From the NCBI RefSeq assembly GCF_003288845.1, contig NZ_NHYN01000002.1:108084-172083 (forward strand): 64,000 nt of DNA. The letters are read 5' to 3'. Source of the stretch: Helicobacter monodelphidis (GTDB lineage Bacteria > Campylobacterota > Campylobacteria > Campylobacterales > Helicobacteraceae). This document shows positions 1 to 8,898 of the stretch, piece by piece (the stretch's first letter is position 1; every line of letters begins with the position of its first letter). The translations under genes and the position numbers were made by a program. The notes beneath the pieces are model-generated. The model searched no databases. It was given only the letters and a program-made list of their open reading frames with translations, and was not told the origin of the DNA.

Positions 1-608
1 ATAGGTTGCCCGCCAAAAACCTTACGTCTCCACAAAAGTAAGGCAATAATCACAATAACCATAACAATTAAAAAGATAATATATTCTATCTGCCCCATAG
101 CAGAAGTACCAATATCTGTCTTAAAGTCTAAGGTGGAGTCTTTATCCTTCAAAGGAAGATTAAGAGTAGTTGGATTTTGTGTATCTGAAACACTTGGATT
201 TAAATGCTTTGCATTTGCTTTCATTGCTTCAAGTGCATTACTGGGTGCCGGAGTAATACGAAACCGCAAGCCAAATCCATCGGCCACATTAGAGGCATAC
301 ACTGCAACTTTATCAGGATTAAAAATTGCGATATATAAATTACCTTCATTATTAAAAAGCTTAATAGAACCAATGTCGAAAGTAGAAATTTTTTCTTCCC
401 TTTCTTTGGCGATGGAAACTCCCTTAAGAATCAAAAGTCGATAATCATCTTTTAATTCCTCATTCACTTCACCTTTGTAGGCTGAATCAAATGTAATCAT
501 CATATCAACGCGTTCTGGGGGGCGGTCAAAAAACTCAACATTCTTAACATTCACCGCCCATAAAGGGGAGATTAACAACAAAAATAAAAAAATGAAATTT
601 TTTTGCAC
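1..608 (-). CDS. fliO: FliO-like flagellar export membrane protein (3' part missing)
   Basis: The gene runs off the left edge. It starts with GTG overlapping the fliN stop (TAGTG), so it is translationally coupled to fliN. The start is followed by a signal-like hydrophobic stretch (about residues 4-18), then about 130 residues of probable periplasmic domain, then a strong membrane segment (about 174-192) and a basic WRRK stop-transfer sequence. The rest is outside the window. FliO in Helicobacter is a flagellar export-gate protein with an unusually long periplasmic part, which fits this layout. The FliO assignment rests on topology and position next to fliN, not on a diagnostic motif. A generic membrane protein of the flagellar operon is the alternative. 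Confidence 0.6.
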   Translation of the reverse strand, partial: MQKNFIFLFLLLISPLWAVNVKNVEFFDRPPERVDMMITFDSAYKGEVNEELKDDYRLLILKGVSIAKEREEKISTFDIGSIKLFNNEGNLYIAIFNPDKVAVYASNVADGFGLRFRITPAPSNALEAMKANAKHLNPSVSDTQNPTTLNLPLKDKDSTLDFKTDIGTSAMGQIEYIIFLIVMVIVIIALLLWRRKVFGGQP

Positions 609-970
609 TAACTCTTCTCCCTCACAAGGTAATAAATAATTGCATTAGAATCAAGAATTTCATTGATACGAATTGCTAGATTCTTCTCATAAACCATCAC
701 TTCTCCCTTGCCAACAATTCTTCCATCAACATATGTTTCAACGCTTTCTCCAGCGGGTTTTTGTAAATCAATAATGGATCCTTTTTCAAATTTCAAAATC
801 TCAGCTAAAGTTACCCTTGTTGCCCCTAATTCAGCCGTAAAAACTACCTCCATATCTAATAAACCTGTGTATTTGTGCATAACCCCTTCGAGGTATCTTG
901 AAAGCTCTAGTTGACGTAACGCTGCCTCATCAAGCTTGGCTTCTTTTCTTGCTAATTTTTGTTTTTCCAT
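608..970 (-). CDS. fliN: Flagellar motor switch protein FliN
   Basis: A 120-residue protein with a charged N-terminal helix (about 1-30) and a C-terminal SpoA/FliN domain (about 40-118) containing the typical VTLAEILKFEKGSII and YVDGRIVGKGEVMV segments. FliN forms the lower C-ring of the flagellar switch with FliM and FliY, and takes part in export and rotation switching. The length is normal for a stand-alone epsilonproteobacterial FliN. It lies between a CheX-like gene upstream (12 bp away) and the overlapping FliO-like gene downstream, making a small flagellar/chemotaxis unit. Confidence 0.93.
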   Translation of the reverse strand: MEKQKLARKEAKLDEAALRQLELSRYLEGVMHKYTGLLDMEVVFTAELGATRVTLAEILKFEKGSIIDLQKPAGESVETYVDGRIVGKGEVMVYEKNLAIRINEILDSNAIIYYLVREKS

Positions 971-982
971 ATTCTTTAATCC

Positions 983-1384
983 TTACCAGTAAAGTGTGCA
1001 TCTTGCACCTAAGTATTCAAAACTACAATATTGCTTAAAAGGTTGACTAAAAAGCCCTATACAAATGAATGTGGGCGTTCCCATCTGAAATGAACGACTT
1101 GCATCAGATGCTTTAACTTTTGCCACTCCCGCAATCAAATTAGATAACTCCTGACTAATATCCTTTAAAACTTCCTTATCGGGAGTATCATCCATCAACA
1201 AAGAACAAGCAAAGTATTCTAATAACTGACTGGAAATCACCAAATAAAGACTAAATTCTTCACCTTCTTGCGTGATACGAATCGAGGAAATAAACCCCTC
1301 TTGTAATCTTTCTTTACACTCTTTAGGCGTATCCCCCAGACTTTGCTCCATCGCTACACAAAATGCCTCTTTAAAAAAGTCCAT
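983..1384 (-). CDS. CheX/CheC-like protein next to fliN
   Basis: A 133-residue protein. The ATG at 1384 is chosen because a GGAG ribosome site lies just before it; a longer open frame upstream would overlap nth. Residues about 72-92 contain E79-x-x-N82-x-x-x-G86 (QELSNLIAGV), which matches the E-x2-N active-site helix of CheC/CheX/FliY phosphatases that dephosphorylate CheY-P. Only one such helix is visible, as in CheX. The neighbours are nth (53 bp upstream) and fliN (12 bp downstream). What I see is the motif and the flagellar context; phosphatase activity is inference. An inactive fold relative is possible. Confidence 0.6.
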   Translation of the reverse strand: MDFFKEAFCVAMEQSLGDTPKECKERLQEGFISSIRITQEGEEFSLYLVISSQLLEYFACSLLMDDTPDKEVLKDISQELSNLIAGVAKVKASDASRSFQMGTPTFICIGLFSQPFKQYCSFEYLGARCTLYW

Positions 1385-1436
1385 TGTCGGCTCCTGAATC
1401 AAAATTCCTGTTTTAATTATAGCAAGATTCTTTAGA

Positions 1437-2108
1437 TTAAGCCTTGAAATTGCTTTTACTTTTACAATATTTCTGCAAAAAACATTCTCCGCATAAGGGT
1501 TTTTGGGCTTTACAAATATAACGACCAAACAATACAAAAGCTTGATGAAGTGTGGAAAGATGATCTTTAAATAACCTTGTAAGCTCTTCCTCTGTTTTTA
1601 TGGGTGTGGTTGCAGCACTCAATCCTAAGCGATGTGTTGTGCGAAAAACATGGGTATCTACGGCAATATAATTAGCTTCACAAAATTCAATTAAAACCAC
1701 ATTAGCTGTTTTTTGTCCTACTCCACTAAGAGACATCAAAGAATCGCGTTCAAGTGGAATTTCACCATCAAATCGCGTCATCACTTCTTGTGCCATCGCA
1801 ACCATATTTTTTGCTTTATTATTAAAAAAAGAGCAACTTGAAATTAATGCCTTAACATCATCAAGATTAGCATTTGCCAAAGATTCAAGCGTAGGAAAAC
1901 ATTCAAACAGCATCGGCGTTACAATATTTACACGTTTGTCAGTACATTGAGCAGAGAGCATAACCGCAATGAGCAATTCATATAAATTACGAAATTTCAA
2001 TTCTGTTTTAGCATGTGCATAATGCTCTAACATTAATTTTTTTATCTCTTTAGCTTCTTTTGCAGTCGCTTTTTTAGGAATTTGGCAAAGGTTTATTTTA
2101 TCTTGCAT
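1437..2108 (-). CDS. nth: Endonuclease III (DNA glycosylase/AP lyase)
   Basis: A 223-residue protein that removes oxidised pyrimidines in base-excision repair. The helix-hairpin-helix with catalytic lysine is at about 126-138 (SGVGQKTANVV, K133) and the catalytic aspartate is D151 (AVDTHVFR). The C terminus has the 4Fe-4S ligands C199-x6-C206-x2-C209-x5-C215. All key residues are present and the length is typical. It is the first gene of the leftward group with the CheX-like gene and fliN, an arrangement partly shared with H. pylori, where nth sits beside fliN. Confidence 0.96.
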   Translation of the reverse strand: MQDKINLCQIPKKATAKEAKEIKKLMLEHYAHAKTELKFRNLYELLIAVMLSAQCTDKRVNIVTPMLFECFPTLESLANANLDDVKALISSCSFFNNKAKNMVAMAQEVMTRFDGEIPLERDSLMSLSGVGQKTANVVLIEFCEANYIAVDTHVFRTTHRLGLSAATTPIKTEEELTRLFKDHLSTLHQAFVLFGRYICKAQKPLCGECFLQKYCKSKSNFKA

Positions 2109-2266
2109 AATCAGCCTTCAGTTTTTGCATCATTATAACACAACTCATTCTACATTAAATTCCTAAGCAAGGATTTACATAGTGTAAAGCAATCATAAAT
2201 AAGGCATTCTTAAGAGGTTTTTTTATAGAATGAGGCTTTCAAAATAAATTTTTCGGAGGTTTCGTA

Positions 2267-3382
2267 ATGAAGAAGCATGTTGTGTTTTTTGAGGCAGTTG
2301 GTGGAAGTGATAAGGGTAAAGATGGTCACAGAAAGGATACTGTGCCAATGATGGATTATCTTAAGAAGTTGGGCTGGAATGCAGAAGTTGTGTTTTTTAC
2401 CGATGAAATTCTTAAAGATGAAAAAAAGAAAAATGAGATTTATGAGTATGTCAAAAAAGTTGCGGATGCTTATGTTTCACGCGTAAATCCTGGCAACCTA
2501 AAAGAAGAAAAATTGTATTTTGATGTATTGCGTAAGCTTTGTAGTGATGGCGTGATTGGTATGCCACATCCTGATGCAATGGTTGGTTATGGGGCAAAGG
2601 ACGCACTCACAAAGCTAAGAAATACAGAACTTGTTCCAACAGACACACTTGCTTATTATGATCCTGCAGAAGCAAAGAGAATCGGCGTGAATTGGGTTGC
2701 TGGTGGCGAGCATGATTTTAAGAAAAACTTTCCAAAAACCCTTGCGAAAGGCGAGAGAGTATTAAAGCAAAATCGTGGTTCTACGGGTGAAGGTATTTGG
2801 CGTGTGCAAATCAAAGACCCTAGCAAATATCAAGGTGTAAGCGAATTGCCTCTTGATGCAGAAATCCGTTGCACAGAGGCTGTTGATAATCATGTTGAGG
2901 AACGCAAACTCGGCGAATTTATGGATTTTTGTGAGAAATACTTACATGGCGATAATGGAATGCTCGTGGATATGACTTTCTTGCCACGCATTAAAGAAGG
3001 CGAGATTCGAATCCTTATGCTCTATAAAGATCCTATTTATGTCGTGCATAAAAAACCAGCTGAAGGTGCTGATGCATTCTCTGCAACACTCTTTAGTGGT
3101 GCAAAATATCGCTATGACAAACCAGAGCAATGGGGCAAATTGGTAGATTATTTCCTCTCTAATCTTCCAGAGATTAAAACAAAGCTTGGCAACTATGACT
3201 TACCACTTATTTGGACAGCAGACTTTATCCTTGATACTGATGAAAAAGGTAACGATAAGTATGTTTTGGGTGAGATTAACTGCTCTTGCGTGGGCTTTAC
3301 CTCACCTGTAGAATTCCTTGATAAAACAGCTAGACGCGTGGCAAATACAATTATTAATATTGTGGAAGACGCACAGAAATAA
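2267..3382 (+). CDS. ATP-grasp-like protein, putatively catalytic paralogue
   Basis: A 371-residue soluble protein preceded by a strong ribosome site (CGGAGGT, 2253-2259). I do not know a named function. The C-terminal half looks like an ATP-grasp fold: K167 followed by a glycine-rich loop (NRGSTGEG, 170-176), a basic strand (EIRILMLY, 246-253), D319 (WTADF) and the paired metal ligands E336 and N338 (LGEINCS). A glutathione-synthetase-like N-terminal domain precedes it. It stands alone between divergent nth and a leftward leu cluster. A paralogue at 14529-15536 keeps the lysine and aspartate but replaces E336/N338. ATP-dependent ligase or kinase activity is inference; the substrate is unknown. 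Confidence 0.7.
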   Translation: MKKHVVFFEAVGGSDKGKDGHRKDTVPMMDYLKKLGWNAEVVFFTDEILKDEKKKNEIYEYVKKVADAYVSRVNPGNLKEEKLYFDVLRKLCSDGVIGMPHPDAMVGYGAKDALTKLRNTELVPTDTLAYYDPAEAKRIGVNWVAGGEHDFKKNFPKTLAKGERVLKQNRGSTGEGIWRVQIKDPSKYQGVSELPLDAEIRCTEAVDNHVEERKLGEFMDFCEKYLHGDNGMLVDMTFLPRIKEGEIRILMLYKDPIYVVHKKPAEGADAFSATLFSGAKYRYDKPEQWGKLVDYFLSNLPEIKTKLGNYDLPLIWTADFILDTDEKGNDKYVLGEINCSCVGFTSPVEFLDKTARRVANTIINIVEDAQK

Positions 3383-3625
3383 TAGCTTTTTCAATTTACG
3401 GGGGGAGTAATTTATTTATGAGAACCCCCGTGCAATATACTCTAGCCAGATTAAGGACTTAGCCAACTCTGACCTCCAGTCGGATTGGATTTCAAGCCAT
3501 AATCATCAGATCAAGTGTTTGTTTTAGTAACCGATGGCCTCAATGCACACAACCCCAACATATATTAAACAAAACTAAGGTAAATACTTAAATATGAAAT
3601 AGAAAATTCAAGATTACAAGAATAT
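3383..3625. other. Intergenic region with a GC stem-loop
   Basis: No gene is visible in these 243 bases. Positions 3398-3404 (ACGGGGG) can pair with 3425-3431 (CCCCCGT) around a 20-base loop just after the ATP-grasp gene, which could help end transcription, although no T-run follows. The remaining 190 bases are less AT-rich than most spacers here and contain no recognisable tRNA, SRP or 6S RNA. An unannotated small RNA cannot be excluded. Confidence 0.4.
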
Positions 3626-4111
3626 CTACTCTCCCTTACGTTCTAATCTTTCATCAATCATCGCTAACTGCCATTCAAAGAAATTTAAAATTAAATCAAT
3701 CTTTGCTTCAGGAACACGATTATTAGGAGACTGCATACCCTCAAACATTACCAAAATGCGCTCTCTCAAACCTTCCAAAAACCGTTGCTCATCTTCTTGA
3801 ATTTTTTGCAATGTAGGCTTTGATTCTTCTTCATTTATTATTTCTTCTGGCATATAAACCTCTTGTGCCATAGGCATAAGAGGTGGATCTTTTTTATTAA
3901 TAGATTCTAGCACCTCATCAGGGTTAAATGTAGAAAGATTATGGAGATTAGGAGTTACTACCGACTCACGCTCAACTTCTCCAACCACTTCAGCATTTTC
4001 CATAGAAATATCAGATACTGTTCCACTATCAACTTCTTCTTTATTGTCATCATCTTTCATCTCTGCAAGAGTAGAAAGAATCATCTCTTTTAAGTCGTCT
4101 TTATCATTCAT
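3626..4111 (-). CDS. Conserved-looking acidic protein of unknown function
   Basis: About 161 residues, soluble, very acidic. The middle (about 20-95) is low-complexity and rich in Glu, Asp, Ser and Val. The C-terminal 60 residues look like a folded helical domain (QRFLEGLRERILVMFEG, then IDLILNFFEWQLAMIDERL). The start at 4111 overlaps the upstream stop as ATGA, indicating coupling; an ATG at 4117 or a GTG at 4132 are alternatives. It is last in the leuD-leuB leftward unit. I do not recognise a family. The acidic linker followed by a short helical module suggests an adaptor or partner-binding role, which is speculative. Confidence 0.65.
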   Translation of the reverse strand: MNDKDDLKEMILSTLAEMKDDDNKEEVDSGTVSDISMENAEVVGEVERESVVTPNLHNLSTFNPDEVLESINKKDPPLMPMAQEVYMPEEIINEEESKPTLQKIQEDEQRFLEGLRERILVMFEGMQSPNNRVPEAKIDLILNFFEWQLAMIDERLERKGE

Positions 4112-4365
4112 TTCCATAGTTTTGCTAACCACCTTTCAAATTCATTAAATTCAATTTCTGTATCCATTTTAATGAAAAAATCTCTCATTTCTGAATCAAC
4201 ACCTTGAAATTTTTTCCGCTCCCCCATAAGACGACGGATGGCAATCTTTGCTTCCTCGTTATGTGGCTCCCTCTTAAGAACACTCTTATAAATTTCCAAA
4301 GCTTCTTTTTTAAGATTCTGTGCTTCATAAATTGCCGCCATTGTGATGGTTTTATTTTCGTCCAT
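4108..4365 (-). CDS. Small TPR-like protein
   Basis: An 85-residue protein whose first 50 residues form one tetratricopeptide-type helix pair (AAIYEAQNLKKEALEIYKSVLKREPHNEEA), followed by a helical C terminus ending in FERWLAKLWK. An AAGGA ribosome site precedes the ATG at 4365. It lies 2 bp after leuB and overlaps the following acidic protein by 4 bp, so the two are probably made together and may interact. There is no catalytic motif. A role in protein-protein interaction is inferred from the repeat only. Confidence 0.7.
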   Translation of the reverse strand: MDENKTITMAAIYEAQNLKKEALEIYKSVLKREPHNEEAKIAIRRLMGERKKFQGVDSEMRDFFIKMDTEIEFNEFERWLAKLWK

Positions 4366-4367
4366 TA

Positions 4368-5438
4368 CTACTTTCCTTCTGTGGCATACTCTGCAATTAT
4401 TGACCCTAAACCATCAGTTGTACATAGCTCTTTTGCACCAAAAGAAGCAATGTCACGTGTCCGATAACCTTCTTTCAAAACTTTGCGAATTGCCCTATCG
4501 ATAGCATTTGCTGCACTCTCTTCCTTTAAGGAGTAACGCAACATCATTGAAGCACTCGCAATTGTAGCGATAGGATTTGCAATTCCCTGTCGTGCAATGT
4601 CTGGAGCGGAACCATGAATGGGCTCATATAATGAAACTTTACTCCCAATTGAAGCGGAAGGTAAAAGCCCAATAGAGCCACTAATCATACTTGCTTCATC
4701 ACTTAAGATATCACCAAACAAATTCCCTGTTAAAATCACATCAAACTGCTTAGGATTGCGCACAAGTTGCATTGCAGCATTATCGACATACATATGCGTA
4801 AGTTCAACCTCTTGATATTCATTTGCCATTTGTGTTACAACCTCACGCCATAAGCGACTCACTTCAAGTACATTTGCCTTGTCAACACTACAAATCTTTT
4901 TTCTTCGCTTCATCGCAATTTCAAAAGCAACCCTAGCAACTCTTTGTATTTCTTCTACAGTGTAAACCATCGTATTATAGCCTTTATGGCTATCCTGACC
5001 ACGTGGCTCACCAAAATAAATTCCACCTGTCAATTCCCGCACAACCAAAATATCCACACCTTCAATCACATTTGGTTTAAGTGTACTCGCTTCTAAAAGC
5101 TCATTGTAAACAAGTGTTGGTCGCAAATTTGCAAAAGCATCTAATGCTTTACGCAGTTTTAAAAGCCCTGCCTCTGGACGCTGCTCAAGCGGAAGAGTGT
5201 CCCACTTCTCCCCTCCAATTGCTCCAAATAAAATAGCGTCAGAAGATAATGCACCTTTTAATGTCTCTTCAGGTAATGGAGTTCCCACACGATCAATCGC
5301 TGCACCACCCATTAAATAATCTTGGTAATCCAAATTAAAGTTATACGCATAAGAAACCGCATCAAGAACCTTTTTTGCCTCATCAATCACCTCTGGACCA
5401 ACGCCATCACCTTTGATAACTGCAATTCTATAAGACAT
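4368..5438 (-). CDS. leuB: 3-isopropylmalate dehydrogenase
   Basis: A 356-residue enzyme of leucine synthesis that oxidatively decarboxylates 3-isopropylmalate with NAD. The N terminus has [13 protein letters not shown]. The LeuB-type substrate loop ([13 protein letters not shown]), [10 protein letters not shown], the catalytic Lys/Asp region ([21 protein letters not shown]) and the cofactor segment [11 protein letters not shown] are all present, distinguishing it from isocitrate dehydrogenase. The start overlaps the leuD stop by one base. leuA and leuC are not in the window, so the pathway genes are split. Confidence 0.96.
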   Translation of the reverse strand: MSYRIAVIKGDGVGPEVIDEAKKVLDAVSYAYNFNLDYQDYLMGGAAIDRVGTPLPEETLKGALSSDAILFGAIGGEKWDTLPLEQRPEAGLLKLRKALDAFANLRPTLVYNELLEASTLKPNVIEGVDILVVRELTGGIYFGEPRGQDSHKGYNTMVYTVEEIQRVARVAFEIAMKRRKKICSVDKANVLEVSRLWREVVTQMANEYQEVELTHMYVDNAAMQLVRNPKQFDVILTGNLFGDILSDEASMISGSIGLLPSASIGSKVSLYEPIHGSAPDIARQGIANPIATIASASMMLRYSLKEESAANAIDRAIRKVLKEGYRTRDIASFGAKELCTTDGLGSIIAEYATEGK

Positions 5439-5929
5439 TAAACCACTCCTTGGGATAACTTTAGTTTCGCGTAATCAATTAAACCACCGGCACTTAAAAG
5501 CTCTTGCATAAAAGGGGGAATAGGCTTAAAACGATATTGCTTTTGTTGTGTTTTATTAAACACAATACCATCAGCCATATTTACCTCAAGACTATCACCC
5601 TCTTGAATTTCACCACTCTGTGCAACCTCTAAAATAGGAAAACCTGTATTGAAAGCATTACGATAAAAAATACGTGCGAATCCTTCTGCAATAACGCACT
5701 TTACCCCTGCAGACTTAAGTGCGATAGGGGCATGTTCACGACTAGAGCCACAACCAAAATTCTTCCCACCCACAATAATATCGCCTTTTTGAAAAACATT
5801 TAAAAAATCAGGACGTACATCTTCCATAATGTGTTGGGCAAGCATTGCTGGATCACTGGTATTGAGGTATCTTGCAGCGATAATCACATCAGTATCAATA
5901 TTATCACCAAATTTCCATGCTCGACTCAC
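5438..5929 (-). CDS. leuD: 3-isopropylmalate dehydratase small subunit
   Basis: A 163-residue small subunit that completes the LeuC aconitase-like enzyme, isomerising 2- to 3-isopropylmalate. It has the swivelling-domain signatures [31 protein letters not shown] and [15 protein letters not shown]. The start is GTG at 5929 with AGGAG upstream. It leads the leuD-leuB-TPR-acidic protein unit. Its partner LeuC must be encoded elsewhere. Confidence 0.95.
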   Translation of the reverse strand: MSRAWKFGDNIDTDVIIAARYLNTSDPAMLAQHIMEDVRPDFLNVFQKGDIIVGGKNFGCGSSREHAPIALKSAGVKCVIAEGFARIFYRNAFNTGFPILEVAQSGEIQEGDSLEVNMADGIVFNKTQQKQYRFKPIPPFMQELLSAGGLIDYAKLKLSQGVV

Positions 5930-6039
5930 TAAAACTCCTATTTCAGAAATATAAAAAATAACGATATTGTACCCTACACAGCGTTAAGAAAAACTTTAAT
6001 GGAACTTTGAAATAAGCTTAAATTTAAGATTATTTTAGC

Positions 6040-6045
6040 TATAAT
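6040..6045 (+). promoter_or_regulatory. Putative -10 element for the DUF4214 gene set
   Basis: A perfect TATAAT lies 61 bp before the ATG at 6106, in the divergent gap between leuD and this gene set. Helicobacter vegetative promoters depend mainly on the -10 box, so this is a reasonable promoter, but there is no start-site evidence. Confidence 0.45.
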
Positions 6046-6105
6046 GGTGAAAATCCTGATAGGTAAATGGATTTAATTTTTATCTTTAATACATAAAGGT
6101 TTGGT

Positions 6106-6711
6106 ATGGCTTTGAGTAAAAATGAAACCTCACAGCTTTATGTGAGTCTTTTTGGTCGTGCTTCTGAAAAAGTTGGTTCTGATTTTTGGAGTCATTATAA
6201 TCAATCAACTTCCATTGCTGATACCGCAAAAGCGATGATGCAACACACACCGCTTGAGGGTAATAGCCCCTATGCATTTGTGATGACACTTTACAAAAAT
6301 GCCTTAGGCAAGAGTTTAGCGGACGATGAAGCGGGAATTGATTTTTGGGCTCAACTTTTAATCAATGGAATGCGCAAAGAAGAATTAGTGGAACGATTCA
6401 TTGATACGGTTGTACATTACAATGCACAAACACAACAAGATAAGGATGCACTAGAATTGTTTTTTGCACGCGTTGAGGTATCCAACTATACCGCTGTTAA
6501 CTTCACAGGTGCACTAACAAATAATGATATTCGCGGTTTACGTTTTGGTGATGGATTAGCTGATGTAAGAACACAAAAAGATATAGCGGGTTGCATTCAG
6601 CAAGCTGATGCACTCAATGCACAACTTCCCCAAAACAACTGGAATCAAACTATCCCTCCGGGTATGGTCGCTGGAGTTACTGTATATCAACCTGATACTT
6701 TAATGGGTTAA
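6106..6711 (+). CDS. DUF4214-domain protein, compact
   Basis: A 201-residue protein without signal peptide. Two related units, LYVSLFGRASEKVGSDFW (about 11-28) and LYKNALGKSLADDEAGIDFW (about 61-80), match the repeated pattern of DUF4214 domains. In other bacteria these usually belong to large S-layer, RTX or adhesin-like proteins. Here the protein is almost only this domain plus a helical middle and a 45-residue Gln/Asn/Pro-containing tail. It is followed after 12 bp by a secreted coiled-coil gene and then a ferritin-like gene on the same strand. The function is unknown; a surface or cell-envelope role is inference. Confidence 0.75.
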   Translation: MALSKNETSQLYVSLFGRASEKVGSDFWSHYNQSTSIADTAKAMMQHTPLEGNSPYAFVMTLYKNALGKSLADDEAGIDFWAQLLINGMRKEELVERFIDTVVHYNAQTQQDKDALELFFARVEVSNYTAVNFTGALTNNDIRGLRFGDGLADVRTQKDIAGCIQQADALNAQLPQNNWNQTIPPGMVAGVTVYQPDTLMG

Positions 6712-6723
6712 AGGAGAAAGGAA

Positions 6724-7107
6724 ATGAAAATGTTTCGCTTATTATTTATTTTTTTATTGGGTGGTGCATTCGTGTTTGCTGGTGCAATCTGCAACCACAA
6801 ACGGACACTCTTGAATAAAAAATTGGAATTTGCTAAGGAGATACAAAATGCACAAATGGAACGAGAAATTAAAATCGCACTCAGTTCTGTAGAACATTTT
6901 TGTAGCGATGAAAAAGTTTTACAAGATTTGCAAGACAAAATCTCTAAAGTAGAATCTAAAATTGCAGAGAATCAAGAGGATATAGAAGAAGCAAAAGCAA
7001 AAGGGAAAATAGACAAGGTTAAGAAAGAATCATTTAAGGTGTCCAAATTACAAGCTGAGCTAGAAGAGTTAAAAGTAGAACTTGCAGAATATGAAAAACT
7101 CAAATAA
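6724..7107 (+). CDS. Secreted coiled-coil protein, DUF1090-like (YqjC type)
   Basis: A 127-residue protein with a signal peptide (hydrophobic residues 4-20, probable cleavage after FVFAGA), then a segment with two cysteines and a long coiled coil (about 72-127) rich in Glu and Lys. The pattern CNHKRTLLNKKLEFAKEIQNAQ followed by a charged helix resembles DUF1090/YqjC periplasmic proteins. A GGAG ribosome site overlaps the end of the DUF4214 gene region. It sits between the DUF4214 and DUF455 genes with gaps of 12 and 3 bp, which suggests cotranscription. The molecular role of the family is not known. Confidence 0.7.
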   Translation: MKMFRLLFIFLLGGAFVFAGAICNHKRTLLNKKLEFAKEIQNAQMEREIKIALSSVEHFCSDEKVLQDLQDKISKVESKIAENQEDIEEAKAKGKIDKVKKESFKVSKLQAELEELKVELAEYEKLK

Positions 7108-7110
7108 TCT

Positions 7111-7947
7111 ATGCAAAATAAGTTTTTCATAAGGATAGAACAACTTTTTCTATGTCAGACAGCAACAGAGTTTTACGGGCATTTCGATGATTTATATGAG
7201 GATTTTTTTTCCTCTTCTTTAGTTTTTGAGCACTCAAAACCACTTGATTCTTCCTTTTTATATCATCGGATTTTAGGTATATTTGCAAATCGTGAGTGTG
7301 TTTTCTCTCACCCAACAAAAATCCGTCGCCCAAATCATGCAAAAACACCTTTGGCTCTTGCAAAAATACTGCATTCTGTAGCACACATCGAATGTAGTGC
7401 GATTTTCTTAGCCCTTGATGCTGTCTTTCGCTTTCGAGGGTTACAACAGGAATTTTATGCAGATTGGTTAGAGGTGGCTAAAGAAGAAATTTACCATTTT
7501 CGCTTGTTAAATGGCTTACTGGAAGAATTGGGCTTTGCTTATGGAGATTTTCCAGTTCATCTTAACCTATTTGAAGCTTTATATGCCACTCAACATTCTT
7601 TTAAGGTAAGAATGGGAATTGTCCATCGTGGCTTAGAAGCAAAGGGGCTTGATGCAAATCCATTCGTAATAAGGAAGATTCTTAATTCTCCATCAAAGTT
7701 AAACCCAAAAATCCAAGAGGTATTTAATATAATTTTAAGAGATGAAATTACACATGTCCAAAAAGGAGATAAATGGTGGAAATTAGATACAGGAGAACAA
7801 ACACCCAACTTCTTAGAACTATGCAAACAATATCAACACTTTTACCTAACAGGTTCAATTTTAAATAAAAATGCAAGACTCCAAGCAGGTTTCAGCCAAG
7901 CAGAATTAAAAGAATTAGAACAAATGAATCAAAGCAAATATCAATAA
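7111..7947 (+). CDS. DUF455 ferritin-like protein
   Basis: A 278-residue protein, soluble. Helices carrying AHIECSAI (about 91-98), AKEEIYHF (about 124-131) and RDEITHVQKGDKWW (about 210-223) give the E-x2-H type metal ligands of a di-iron ferritin-like four-helix bundle, as in DUF455 family members. The substrate is unknown; relatives resemble MiaE-type hydroxylases and other di-iron enzymes. The start is 3 bp after the DUF1090-like gene. It converges on pyrB with a 3 bp gap, so no separate terminator fits between them. A di-iron oxygenase role is family-based inference. Confidence 0.8.
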   Translation: MQNKFFIRIEQLFLCQTATEFYGHFDDLYEDFFSSSLVFEHSKPLDSSFLYHRILGIFANRECVFSHPTKIRRPNHAKTPLALAKILHSVAHIECSAIFLALDAVFRFRGLQQEFYADWLEVAKEEIYHFRLLNGLLEELGFAYGDFPVHLNLFEALYATQHSFKVRMGIVHRGLEAKGLDANPFVIRKILNSPSKLNPKIQEVFNIILRDEITHVQKGDKWWKLDTGEQTPNFLELCKQYQHFYLTGSILNKNARLQAGFSQAELKELEQMNQSKYQ

Positions 7948-7950
7948 TAA

Positions 7951-8832
7951 TCAAGCGTTCGCCTCAATCAAAAAACGCAACACTGCCATACGAATAGCTA
8001 CACCACAAGTAACTTGCTCTAAAACCTTGCAACGAAAATCTTTCAAAACTGCGTCTTCAATATCTATGTTACGATGCACTGGTCCTGGATGTAATATAAT
8101 TATATCTTTATCTTTAATTAATTTTTGTGTAATGCAAAAATCACTTGCATAATCTTTCAAACTACCATAAATCTGACAATCATGTCGTTCTGTTTGTGTG
8201 CGTAAACTCATAATTGCTTGAACATCATCAACTACATCTTCAATTTTATCATGTGTCTTTAAGCAAGTTTTGGGGATAAAATGGGGGGGTGCAACCAAAA
8301 TCACTTCCATTCCAAAACGACTTAATAATTCAATATTGCTATTTGCAACACGCGAATTGCGTATATCCCCAACAATGGCAATTTTCTTCCCCGACAATTC
8401 CCCTAAATTGCGTCTTAGTGTAAGTAAGTCTAATAATGCCTGTGTGGGGTGTGCATGTGCCCCATCACCACCATTCACAATTGCACAACTCGTATGTTTA
8501 GAAAGCAAATTAGGAACACCTGAATTCTTATGTCTGACAACAATCGCACTAGGGGACATTGCATTCAAATTTGCCGCTGTGTCATAGAGAGTCTCCCCTT
8601 TTGAGGTAGAACTCCTACTTACATCAAGTCGTACAACTTCACCCCCCATTTGCTTTGCAGCAATCTCAAAACTACTTAAAGTACGTGTAGAATTTTCAAA
8701 AAAAATAGTAATAATGAGATGATTTTTGAGTCTTTCGCGATGATAATTTCCCAAGTAACCTGTCGCTTCCTCAAGAATATCTTCTATTTCCTGTGTACTA
8801 AAATCTTGTGTTTCAATCAAATGTCTAACCAT
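7951..8832 (-). CDS. pyrB: Aspartate carbamoyltransferase catalytic chain
   Basis: A roughly 293-residue enzyme that makes N-carbamoyl-aspartate in pyrimidine synthesis. Carbamoyl-phosphate binding is shown by [13 protein letters not shown], then HPTQALLDL and the aspartate-binding HPGPVHRN near the C terminus. The ATG at 8832 is preferred over one six bases upstream, because AAAGG lies at the correct distance from it. No pyrI regulatory subunit follows, as is usual for Helicobacter. A run of seven G at 8283-8289 (forward strand) lies in the gene but encodes Pro-Pro and appears ordinary. Confidence 0.96.
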   Translation of the reverse strand: MVRHLIETQDFSTQEIEDILEEATGYLGNYHRERLKNHLIITIFFENSTRTLSSFEIAAKQMGGEVVRLDVSRSSTSKGETLYDTAANLNAMSPSAIVVRHKNSGVPNLLSKHTSCAIVNGGDGAHAHPTQALLDLLTLRRNLGELSGKKIAIVGDIRNSRVANSNIELLSRFGMEVILVAPPHFIPKTCLKTHDKIEDVVDDVQAIMSLRTQTERHDCQIYGSLKDYASDFCITQKLIKDKDIIILHPGPVHRNIDIEDAVLKDFRCKVLEQVTCGVAIRMAVLRFLIEANA

Positions 8833-8898
8833 AGTCATCCTTTAATCAAGTGTAAAACATTAGCAAAAAAAGGTAAATATAAAAAATTACTAAAATAA

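Noticed and set aside
3398..3431. Riboswitch or SRP RNA at the GC stem-loop
   Set aside because: A simple hairpin with a 20-base loop without conserved riboswitch or SRP motifs.
8283..8289. G7 tract in pyrB as a phase-variable repeat
   Set aside because: It encodes Pro-Pro in a conserved housekeeping enzyme and is short; no sign of frame switching.
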